The notes beneath the pieces are model-generated. The model worked only from the letters and a program-made list of their open reading frames with translations, made no database searches and was not told where the DNA came from. Below are positions 15,671 through 23,091 of a stretch of DNA of 27,219 nt, piece after piece (position 1 is the first letter of the stretch; the number at the start of each line of letters is the position of its first letter). Made by a program: the position numbers and the translations under genes. The stretch comes from Oscillospiraceae bacterium. GTDB lineage: Bacteria > Bacillota > Clostridia > Oscillospirales > Ruminococcaceae. The stretch lies in contig DXNX01000010.1 of NCBI GenBank assembly GCA_019413245.1, forward strand, positions 1 through 27,219, read 5' to 3'.

Positions 15671-17047
15671 TCAAAGGAAAATCGTAGCAATGCGATAAAG
15701 TGCCCTATCTTGTTCTGTTTCCATCTGCAATGCCACCCCCGGAACGCCGGTCAAAGGGTCCACGATGCCCATCCAGAGACTGTAATTTCCTTTGGGCAGC
15801 GCGCCGGCATCCGGCAAAGACAGTGTAAGAGTATGGCGGCCGGGCCCCCATTCCGGGAAAGAGGCAGCTGCCTGGCCGGACCAGACGGTCTGCCCTGTTT
15901 CGTCCCGCAGTTCCAGGGCAATGGACCAATCGGCGTACAGCGGTGCCAGACCGGTGTTTTCCCAGGTCAGTTCCGCCTGCAGTGTGGTGGAAAAGGCGGT
16001 GCGCCAGATTTTGCAGGACCGTACACCCAGCGTATACCCCATCTCGGCCAGCAGGGTGCGCAGATTGTCCTCTTCGGTGCCGGAAAGTTCTCCGTAAGCC
16101 GGGGCGTTGGGCCCCAGAAAGGTGGAGTGGCTTTGTTCCAGCAGGGACAGCGTGGTGGGGAACTGGGTGGCGGAAAAATACCAGCTATCCTCCTGCTGGG
16201 GAGAAAACTCTCCGCCGGAAGGGGCTGAACGCCAGAACTCCGGCATGCCGGGCAGCCGTTCGCCGTTCTGGTCGGACTGGTAGCCATCGGCGATCCAGGA
16301 GAGCCATTCCCTATGGGAGTCCGGCAGACCAAAGGAATCGTTGTACAATCCAAGCCTCTGGTCCCGCCCTATCGCATACGGGCGGCGCAGCAGCAGCCGG
16401 TCCGGAGAAAATACAGCCAGATAATCCTGTACATAGCCGTCGGTGATTTCCTGGGTGGGGAAAGGGGCGATGCCGGCACCCATATCCACATGCCATTCGC
16501 CCCAATGGCCCAGACTGCCCAGCTCGATAAAGGCAACCTGGGGGTCATCGGCATACCGTTCTCCCAAAGCGGCGATCAGCGCCCGGTGTGCCTGGCGAAA
16601 GGCTTCGTTTTCATAGTCGGGGCTGAACCCCTGTCCGTAGTCCCCATCGTACCAGGTCCCGGCACCGTCCATGGCATCGTACAGCCATTGGGGAATGTCC
16701 ATGTGCCGCTCCTCGGTGGGGGTATCGGGCACCAGGCGCAGAATCAGCCGCACTCCGTCGGCCCGCCACTGGGCAAAGTGGCAGCGCTCCTCCAGGGCGG
16801 AAAAGTCGTATTCCCCCTGTCGGGGTTCCAGCTCGTTCCAGTACACCGGCACATAGGCAAAGGCCACATAGGGGTCCTGCCGGTAGTTTTCGCCCCAGGC
16901 GGCCAGACCTTTCATGGGATTGGTCACCGGCTTGTCGGAGGCAGGAATCGTTTCCGCTGCCAGCGGGATGCGCAGCCGCAGCAGGGCCGCGGCTGCCAGA
17001 GCCGCCCCCAGCAAGAGCAGCGGAAGCCATCGGCGGGCCTGCATCAT
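15671..17047 (-). CDS. Secreted DUF4832-type protein, glycoside-hydrolase-like
   Basis: The last gene of the Pel-like operon. The protein has 458 residues with an N-terminal signal or anchor segment (residues 6-25, RRWLPLLLLGAALAAAALL), so it should sit outside the membrane. The body resembles the DUF4832/DUF4874 group, whose N-terminal part folds like a glycoside hydrolase TIM barrel. The sequence has VPVYWNELEPRQGEYDF near residue 68, and a FIELGSLGHWGEWHVD block near 173-188 whose glutamates are candidate catalytic residues; a beta-sandwich segment (WENTGLAPLYADW, residues ~360-450) closes it. The start shares an ATGA overlap with the preceding DUF4956 gene, so translation is coupled. Its activity is not known. 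Position suggests it trims or binds the exported polysaccharide; that is inference. Confidence 0.8.
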   Translation of the reverse strand: MMQARRWLPLLLLGAALAAAALLRLRIPLAAETIPASDKPVTNPMKGLAAWGENYRQDPYVAFAYVPVYWNELEPRQGEYDFSALEERCHFAQWRADGVRLILRLVPDTPTEERHMDIPQWLYDAMDGAGTWYDGDYGQGFSPDYENEAFRQAHRALIAALGERYADDPQVAFIELGSLGHWGEWHVDMGAGIAPFPTQEITDGYVQDYLAVFSPDRLLLRRPYAIGRDQRLGLYNDSFGLPDSHREWLSWIADGYQSDQNGERLPGMPEFWRSAPSGGEFSPQQEDSWYFSATQFPTTLSLLEQSHSTFLGPNAPAYGELSGTEEDNLRTLLAEMGYTLGVRSCKIWRTAFSTTLQAELTWENTGLAPLYADWSIALELRDETGQTVWSGQAAASFPEWGPGRHTLTLSLPDAGALPKGNYSLWMGIVDPLTGVPGVALQMETEQDRALYRIATIFL

Positions 17048-17715
17048 GCCTCCAGATTGCCCCGGTACTCCACCAGCGTGACATCCTGCACGCCTTCGAT
17101 GTTCTGCACCGGCTGGGTGATATTCAGGTTATCCGTTTTCAGGTAGAGTTCCATGGTCAGTTCGGTGGTGCCGCCCTTGACCACCTTGGACCGGAACTTG
17201 CCCGGCTGGGTGTGAAGGCAGCGGCGGACCGCTTCCTCCACGTCTGGGTCGGACCGGTAGGTGACGATGAGAACATAGGTACCAGCACTGCCCTTGAGAC
17301 GCTTGAGGAAAAACAGCGCCAGCGTGACAATGATCCATGCCACAAAAGCGATGTAGTAGTACTGTGCCCCGATGGCGATCCCTGAGGTGATGGCCCAGAA
17401 CAGGAACATCAGATCCAGCGGATTCTTGACGGCGGTACGGTAGCGCACGATGCTGAGCGCACCCACCATGCCCAGGGAAAGGGTGATGTTGGTGCTGATG
17501 GTGACGATAATGACCGCTACCAGCAGGGTCATGATCACGAGGGAAAGATTCAGGGCATGGTCATACACCACACCGATAAAGCAGCGGCGGTAGACCGCAA
17601 AAATGCCCATGCCGATGAGAAAGGCGATGGCCAGAGTGAGGATCAGGGTCAAGGGATCGATCTGGTTGGGAAACAGTTCCAGAGCGGATTTTTTGAACAG
17701 GTCTTGAAAGGTCAT
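17044..17715 (-). CDS. DUF4956 family membrane protein
   Basis: Protein of 223 residues with four predicted membrane helices in the first 145 residues, one around residues 21-42 and another near 53-71, then a loop (GMVGALSIVRYRTAVKNPLDL) that is the most conserved stretch of this family, and a soluble C-terminal domain of about 80 residues. The family has no known function. Here it follows the VTC-domain gene by 31 bases, with a GGAGGAA ribosome site 8 bases before the ATG at 17715; a longer open frame to 17994 is the reverse of the VTC gene and lacks such a site. DUF4956 genes are often adjacent to VTC-domain and CotH genes in Firmicutes and archaea, a recollection I cannot verify here. A role in polymer transport or anchoring is inference. 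Confidence 0.86.
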   Translation of the reverse strand: MTFQDLFKKSALELFPNQIDPLTLILTLAIAFLIGMGIFAVYRRCFIGVVYDHALNLSLVIMTLLVAVIIVTISTNITLSLGMVGALSIVRYRTAVKNPLDLMFLFWAITSGIAIGAQYYYIAFVAWIIVTLALFFLKRLKGSAGTYVLIVTYRSDPDVEEAVRRCLHTQPGKFRSKVVKGGTTELTMELYLKTDNLNITQPVQNIEGVQDVTLVEYRGNLEA

Positions 17716-17746
17716 AACGAAAAATTCCTCCTGCACGGCGCACTGC

Positions 17747-18445
17747 TCAACGCAGGGTATGCCGGACCGTGTCCGCACAGAGGCAGAACTTGGAGGCCGA
17801 CGTCCTGACAAACGAGTAGGCGCGAAAGATACTTTGGATGTACTCCGGCAGAATACCGGTGAACTTGACTTCCAGAACCATCTGCCCGGGGGACAGTACA
17901 TGGTAGCCGGGAGCGTGGGGGTCAAAGAGGTCCTGCCGGGCATCCATGGCCGTGAGGTTCTTGTCAAAGGTGATGCGCACGATGCCCACATCATTGACGA
18001 AGGCTTCCCTGTCGTAGGCCACGATCACACAGGGGCGGATGATGCTGGCCCGGGCTTCCAGGAAAAACTGCCGGGCCAGAGGCTGCGGCTTGTGCAGCAA
18101 AAATCCGGCGTCGCCCCTGCACAGTGCGCCGTATTCCTCCCGCGTGAGAGGGACGGATTCTTTGTAAATATAAGCCCCGTTTTTGTGTTTGCATTCCAGC
18201 GCAATGTGACCGTCCAGACAGTTGTAGATGCGCACCCGGTATTTCTTGCGCACTTCCACGCCGGCCATTTTCTGGCAGTAGGCGGTATGGTAGAGATCGT
18301 CAAAATAAAGGCTGCGAATGTGGTAGCCGCCGTCATTTCCTGCGTGGGAATCGTACCCCAGCAGGGAGTGCAGAACGGTTTGGAGCTGACGGTATTCGGC
18401 CTGGCTGACCAGATATTTCAGCTCGTGACGGTAGGCGGGGCTCAT
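17747..18445 (-). CDS. VTC-domain protein (polyphosphate-polymerase-like)
   Basis: Protein of 232 residues that is essentially one VTC domain of the triphosphate tunnel metalloenzyme superfamily, the catalytic part of yeast Vtc4, which makes polyphosphate from ATP. Tunnel motifs are visible in order: RHELKYLV (E-x-K at the entry, residues 6-13), IRSLYFDD, VRKKYRVRIY, LECKHKNG, RPCVIVAYDREAF, VRITFDKNLTA and VLEVKFTG near 195. Charged residues expected for metal and triphosphate binding are all kept, so the enzyme is plausibly active. No membrane segment is seen. Its start codon shares an ATGA overlap with the CotH gene stop. Making polyphosphate, or transferring phosphate to the exported polymer, are both possible and neither is proved. 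Confidence 0.88.
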   Translation of the reverse strand: MSPAYRHELKYLVSQAEYRQLQTVLHSLLGYDSHAGNDGGYHIRSLYFDDLYHTAYCQKMAGVEVRKKYRVRIYNCLDGHIALECKHKNGAYIYKESVPLTREEYGALCRGDAGFLLHKPQPLARQFFLEARASIIRPCVIVAYDREAFVNDVGIVRITFDKNLTAMDARQDLFDPHAPGYHVLSPGQMVLEVKFTGILPEYIQSIFRAYSFVRTSASKFCLCADTVRHTLR

Positions 18446-20196
18446 GCGGTCACCTCCGCACGGTCCACACCGGGATAGTACACATCGCTGACCTGGATCT
18501 TGTTCATGGCGGGGGCTGTGCGGCCGTCCTGGGTGACAGCGGTCACCTCAAAGTACCAGGTCCCGGCGGTCAGCTGGCCGGAGGGGACCGGATATTCGGT
18601 GCTGTTCAGTCCGGATACATCCACCACCGGGGCGGCAAAGTCCGGTGTGGCGGCCACCCGCAGCCGGTAGGTGATGGGCTGGTTGTCGAAGTCGTAGGCA
18701 TCTTCCCACCGGAAGAGGACATTCTGGCCCTCCTGTACCGGCTGGTACATGAAAAAGGGCATCAGCTCGTGGAGGCTGTCGTAGAACTGCTGGTAAGCCA
18801 GTTCCACCTGGTCCCCCAGCCCGGCCAGAATGGCGTCCCGCTCCTGGGCTGTGTTGCCCAGGTAATAGAAATCCGGCATGGCCAGGGCGTAGGGGCGCAC
18901 CACGGTGTCGTACTGCTGTGCCAGGGCGTTGACGGTGTCCCGGTTGATGGTTTCGTGCAGCTCGTCTACCTTGGCGGCCAGTTCGGCCCGGTTGGCCTCG
19001 TTTTTCAAAAAGCGCTGGTGGAGCAGCACGCCCCAGTAGTTGGCCACGCCATGCTCCCAGCTGCCGTAGTTGCCGGTCAGGCTCTCCACCTCGTCTTCCT
19101 GCCAGTGCAGGCAGTTGTCGCCGTCCCAGGGAATAAAGAACCATTTCCGGCTGTTCAGCGGACTGTACAGGTAGAAGTTCTGTACCGTGGTGTCATTGTT
19201 GCCCATCAGAATATTGTAGGCCAGCCAGGTCAGGTAGTTGTCCCGGTCGATGTAGTCGCCCACGATTTCGTTGATGTCCACGCTCCGGTCGGCGATCAGG
19301 TTGACCAGATCAATGAGCTTCTGGTTGTCCTGGCGCCCCTTGCAGCTGAGGATCTGGTCAAAAGCTGCCTGGTCAAAATCCGGGTCATCAAAGTTTTTCA
19401 GTGCATCGGACATCTCGAAATTGAAGCTGATGGCCTTGTACAGATAGCCTTCGGAATCCAGGCCGTGGTTGGCCAGGTATTTCTTGGTAGGGACCTCCGC
19501 CTGGGTGAACAGACCGTAGTCGGTGAAAGTGGTTTCGCCCGCCGTTTCGTCCTTGATGTACAGCCGCACGAACTGGGTGCGAAGGCTGGAGATGTCTTCC
19601 ACCGGGCGCAGCAGATCAAAATAGAGTTTGTTGCGCAGCCGGGTGGCGTCAAAATTGTGTTTGTTCAGAGCAATGTTGCTCTGCCCGCGCCAGAGTCCGG
19701 CTTCGTCGTCCAGGTCCAGCTTGTAGGACTTCTGGGGCCGCACCGAGGAGGAATTTCCCCGCACCCGGATGGTAGCGTTGCTGGCGGTGGCATCATAGCC
19801 CAGCATGCCGGGCTGGGGACCACTGGCATCCCCCACCTGCACGATGGCCCGGGCATAGATGTCGTTGGCCACATGGCTGTCCTCCACAAACCGCACGGCA
19901 CTGTTGACCTCCGCAAAGGAATGGTCGGTGTCAGACCCGGCGTCACCACGCTGAACGGTGACGTAAAAATACACCAGGCTCTGGGGGTCATCTTCGCTGT
20001 AAATGCTCTTGTTTTCGATCATGCCCACGGTGTTGATGTCCTGGGCTGCTTCCGGCGTGGCGGGGCCTTCGGCCGCAGGAGCGGCGGCGTCCTCCTGGTT
20101 GGTGTCGGCTGGCCGCCAGAAAAAGGCCACGCCCAGTGCCAGTAACACCAGCACCGCCAAAATCAAAATCTCGATTCTATTCCCGATTCTCTTCAC
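18442..20196 (-). CDS. CotH kinase-family protein with signal anchor
   Basis: Protein of 584 residues predicted to be an atypical secretory protein kinase of the CotH family, known from Bacillus spore coats. Near residues 8-28 an N-terminal hydrophobic segment (LILAVLVLLALGVAFF) acts as anchor or signal. The kinase core covers about residues 75-430, with the conserved block WLAYNILMGNNDTTVQNFYLYSP followed by WFFIPWDGDNC near 360-385 (the D...N...D-x-D catalytic and metal pattern). A fibronectin III-like domain (residues ~485-575) ends the protein. I chose GTG 20196 because AAGGAGG sits 7 bases upstream; it overlaps the end of pelG by 20 bases, and longer in-frame starts lack such a site. The kinase may phosphorylate a surface protein or the polysaccharide machinery; the target is unknown. 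Confidence 0.87.
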   Translation of the reverse strand: MKRIGNRIEILILAVLVLLALGVAFFWRPADTNQEDAAAPAAEGPATPEAAQDINTVGMIENKSIYSEDDPQSLVYFYVTVQRGDAGSDTDHSFAEVNSAVRFVEDSHVANDIYARAIVQVGDASGPQPGMLGYDATASNATIRVRGNSSSVRPQKSYKLDLDDEAGLWRGQSNIALNKHNFDATRLRNKLYFDLLRPVEDISSLRTQFVRLYIKDETAGETTFTDYGLFTQAEVPTKKYLANHGLDSEGYLYKAISFNFEMSDALKNFDDPDFDQAAFDQILSCKGRQDNQKLIDLVNLIADRSVDINEIVGDYIDRDNYLTWLAYNILMGNNDTTVQNFYLYSPLNSRKWFFIPWDGDNCLHWQEDEVESLTGNYGSWEHGVANYWGVLLHQRFLKNEANRAELAAKVDELHETINRDTVNALAQQYDTVVRPYALAMPDFYYLGNTAQERDAILAGLGDQVELAYQQFYDSLHELMPFFMYQPVQEGQNVLFRWEDAYDFDNQPITYRLRVAATPDFAAPVVDVSGLNSTEYPVPSGQLTAGTWYFEVTAVTQDGRTAPAMNKIQVSDVYYPGVDRAEVTA

Positions 20197-21658
20197 GGGG
20201 AAGCCTCCTTTGTGCAAAAGCCCGATCGACTTGGGCCAGGTGTTCCTCGGCACGGCAGAGCATGCCGTCCTGCGGCTCTGCGAACAACGGCTGTTCACAG
20301 AACACATGGTATTCCAGTTCTGCCAGGTACCGGTGCAGCCGCTGCAAGGCCCAGTACCCGGTGACCGCGCCCGCTGCCAGGAATCCGGCACCCCAGGTAT
20401 CCGGGCCCAGGGCCAGGGTGACAAGAGACCCGGCCAGACTCAAAGCGGCGAACAGTCCGGCGGCCCGGCAGGCGCCGGTGCGGTCGTCAAAATAGAGCAG
20501 CAGTACGATCAGACATTTGACCAGGCCGTACAGGCAGTAGCCGAAGCAGAGCACCCGGAAGGTGCCGGCCATGGTTTCGTCCAGCCCCACGGTCTGCAGA
20601 AAATTGCCCAGAAATGCCACCGAGGCGATGGCCACGATGAGCTGCATCTGCAGCATGTGGGAAAGTTCTGCGTAAAGGACGGTTTCCATCTCCTGTTTGG
20701 CGGCATGGATGTCTTCCAGACGCCCGCCATACAGAATGGCGTCAAAGTACGCGCGGTGTTTGACCGAAAAACGGGTCTCCAGTCCCACGACAAACTGCAC
20801 AAGCATGGGCAGGATGGTCAGGGTGGCGAAGAAGGCGGGCACATCATACCGCACACAGTAGACGCCGGTGGGAAATACCTGCCCCCGGTAGGCACTGGCC
20901 CAGAAAACAAAGTTGTGGCCGTACAGCCCCAACCCCAGCAAAAGGCCGGTGAGCAGCAAAACGGAGTATCGCTGCAGCGCCGGGAAAAAGACCAGCAGGT
21001 CCCAGCCGCCGGCAGGGTAGCAATGCAGGAGCTGCTTCATGTACAGAAACAAAAGCACCAGGAATCCCAACGCTGTCCCCCACAGGGCGGCGGCCAGCGG
21101 ATCTGCGCCGCCCAGCAGAAAGCCCCCTGTCAGCAGCAGGGCCGCTGCGGCGCCCGCAACAAAGCCCAGCAGTACATAGTTGTATCGCTTGACGGCGGAG
21201 AGATAGGCCATCTGTACCCAGATGACCAGCAGGGTGCAGAACAGAAGCTGCACGGCCAGCCGGATGTTCCAGCCCACCGGCAGGGTGAGCAGGTAGAGCC
21301 CCATGGCGGGACCGCCTGCCAGCAGCAGGAAAAACACCATGCCGAAAAAGGAGGGAAGAATATCCTGCAGGCGGTGCTCATAGATACAGTCCGAGATGAA
21401 GCGGTCCAGAAAAAGCAGCACGGTATCGGCCAGCAGGAGGGAAAAAATCATGGCGTAGGTCATAAAAAACAAAAACTGTTCCCGCAGCCGGTAAACCGCC
21501 CCGAACTCTGCCAGCAGTTTTTGCAGTGCAAGCAGCAGTACGATCATCAGGACCATGGGGCCTTCGGTGACTACCGCGGCCAGCGAATAGCCCCGCAGTA
21601 CCGCAAAAACCCCGCTGCCGCGGAAAACTTTTTTCAGCCCAAAGCCGATGCCTGCCAT
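20177..21658 (-). CDS. pelG: PelG-like polysaccharide exporter
   Basis: Predicted inner-membrane transporter of the Pel polysaccharide (MOP flippase superfamily), working with PelD, PelE and PelF. The protein has 493 residues with about twelve hydrophobic helices. It opens with MAGIGFGLKKVFRGSGVF and then SLAAVVTEGPMVLMIVLLL, the usual PelG N-terminus. I chose ATG 21658, which overlaps the end of pelF by 25 bases; the much longer open frame to 22090 runs through pelF in another frame. The ribosome site for this gene must lie inside pelF, so translation is probably coupled. The C-terminal 30 residues are hydrophilic. Identification is from its match to PelG and its neighbour pelF; direction of transport is known from Pseudomonas. 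Confidence 0.9.
   Translation of the reverse strand: MAGIGFGLKKVFRGSGVFAVLRGYSLAAVVTEGPMVLMIVLLLALQKLLAEFGAVYRLREQFLFFMTYAMIFSLLLADTVLLFLDRFISDCIYEHRLQDILPSFFGMVFFLLLAGGPAMGLYLLTLPVGWNIRLAVQLLFCTLLVIWVQMAYLSAVKRYNYVLLGFVAGAAAALLLTGGFLLGGADPLAAALWGTALGFLVLLFLYMKQLLHCYPAGGWDLLVFFPALQRYSVLLLTGLLLGLGLYGHNFVFWASAYRGQVFPTGVYCVRYDVPAFFATLTILPMLVQFVVGLETRFSVKHRAYFDAILYGGRLEDIHAAKQEMETVLYAELSHMLQMQLIVAIASVAFLGNFLQTVGLDETMAGTFRVLCFGYCLYGLVKCLIVLLLYFDDRTGACRAAGLFAALSLAGSLVTLALGPDTWGAGFLAAGAVTGYWALQRLHRYLAELEYHVFCEQPLFAEPQDGMLCRAEEHLAQVDRAFAQRRLPREENRE
20204..20210 (-). promoter_or_regulatory. Ribosome site deciding the CotH-protein GTG start
   Basis: AAGGAGG on the minus strand lies 7 bases upstream of GTG 20196, inside the pelG coding region. 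It is the strongest ribosome site in the area and is the reason for choosing the GTG. Confidence 0.85.
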
Positions 21659-23091
21659 GGCTGCGTCACCTCCCGGTCCTGGTTCTGTACAGCCTCCTGG
21701 TAGAGTGCCCGGTAGGCGGCCAGAAAGTCTTTGTCCTGATAAAAACGTACCACCCGGCGGTAGCCGTTCTCCGCCAGGGCGCGCAGCTGAGCAGGACTGC
21801 GGCTGATGGACAGGATCCCGTCCGCAATAGCGGCGGGGCTCATCACCGGAACGACCTGCCCTGCCGGGCCCAGACCGTCGGCAGCACCCTCTATGATTTC
21901 CCGGCAGGCCCCCACGTTGGTGGCCACTACCGGCCGGTGGGCAGCCATGGCCTCCAGCAGCACAAAGGGCTGACCTTCGGAGATGCTGGTCAGAATCACC
22001 AGATCCAGCTTCGGCAGCCATTGGGTCACATCGGCGCGGCCCACAAACCGGATGTCCCGGCAGTCCAGCCGCCGGATGAGCTCCTGACACTCCCGGTAGT
22101 AGTCAGGGTCCTCGTCATAGGGGCCGATGAGGTCCAGGGTGGCATCGGGACGCGCTGCCTTGATGCGGTGAAAGCTGTAAATCATGGTTTTTACATCCTT
22201 GATGGGAACAATGCGCAGCACGGCTCCGATGTGCAGCGGGTGGGCTGCCGGGTCCAGCGGCGGAATGGCGGCAAACCGGCGGATGTCGATGCCGTTGGGG
22301 ATGACACGGCATTTCCGCTCGTCGGCGCCCAGGCCGATCTGCAGTTCCCGTGCGCCCTGGAACAGGGAGATGATGGCGTAGGCCTGCCGGTAAGCCGCCT
22401 GGCTCAGCGCCCGGAAATAGCCGATCCAGGTGGGCTTGAAATAGCCCGGTACCCAGTCGGCTTTCAGAATTTCCTCCTCCCGCTCCCGGGTGTAGATGCC
22501 GTGTTCGGTCACGAGAAAAGGCTTGTGTGAAAAGTAGCCGAATTTGGCCCCCAGCAGCCCGGCATATCCGGTGGCTACCGCATGGTAGACATCGGCTTCG
22601 GGTACCGGGCAGTGCAGCAGTTCCAATGCCGGCAGCAGCATGGAACGCAGGGTCCAGAACAGGTCTTTGAAAGGGGTGTTGCGTCCGCTGCTTTCGGCCA
22701 GGCCCTTCACAATAGCCAGAAAATCCGCAGACATCAGAAAGTCCTGCACCGGGCGGGGATGCTCACCGCCGAACAGTTCAAACAGCTGGGACCAGTCCGG
22801 CGCGGTGCCTTGCACCAGATCCAGCAATGCCTGCCGTTGGGCGGGTGTCAATGGCCGGGCCGGGCCCGGACCGTCGGCGGGGCTGATGGGCTCATCCAGA
22901 AAGTATTCCCGCAGTCCGGTCACGTTGGGAGGAATTTTATAGCGGAATTGTCCCCGCTGTTTGCTTTCCGCCCCGATGGAAACAAGGATGAACTGATGTT
23001 CCGGCATCTGCCGGATGAGCATCTGCACCCAGGCTGAAACGCCCCCCACCACATAGGGGTAGCATCCCTCCACGATCAAACAGATTTTCAT
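21634..23091 (-). CDS. pelF: PelF, GT4 glycosyltransferase of Pel synthesis
   Basis: Predicted cytosolic glycosyltransferase that polymerises the Pel polysaccharide, in Pseudomonas from UDP-GalNAc. The protein has 485 residues. It opens with MKICLIVEGCYPYVVGGVSAWV, a PelF hallmark, with QFILVSIGAESKQRGQFRYK soon after. The GT-B C-terminal half has the family-4 E-x7-E motif: E372 and E380 in SEGQPFVLLEAM, followed by PVVATNVGACREII. It lies in an ATGA overlap with the DUF2194 gene upstream and a 25-base overlap with pelG downstream. This is the most diagnostic gene of the operon; the sugar donor is inferred from the characterised family. Confidence 0.95.
   Translation of the reverse strand: MKICLIVEGCYPYVVGGVSAWVQMLIRQMPEHQFILVSIGAESKQRGQFRYKIPPNVTGLREYFLDEPISPADGPGPARPLTPAQRQALLDLVQGTAPDWSQLFELFGGEHPRPVQDFLMSADFLAIVKGLAESSGRNTPFKDLFWTLRSMLLPALELLHCPVPEADVYHAVATGYAGLLGAKFGYFSHKPFLVTEHGIYTREREEEILKADWVPGYFKPTWIGYFRALSQAAYRQAYAIISLFQGARELQIGLGADERKCRVIPNGIDIRRFAAIPPLDPAAHPLHIGAVLRIVPIKDVKTMIYSFHRIKAARPDATLDLIGPYDEDPDYYRECQELIRRLDCRDIRFVGRADVTQWLPKLDLVILTSISEGQPFVLLEAMAAHRPVVATNVGACREIIEGAADGLGPAGQVVPVMSPAAIADGILSISRSPAQLRALAENGYRRVVRFYQDKDFLAAYRALYQEAVQNQDREVTQPWQASALG

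Noticed and set aside
17716..17994. Longer N-terminus for the DUF4956 protein starting at 17994
   Set aside because: The extra segment is the VTC gene read in another frame; ATG 17715 has a good ribosome site and begins directly before the first membrane helix.
20003..21703. 566-codon plus-strand open frame opposite pelG and the cotH gene start
   Set aside because: Rich in Gln, Gly and Lys with no domain pattern; it is the antisense shadow of pelG, which has clear membrane helices and correct neighbours.
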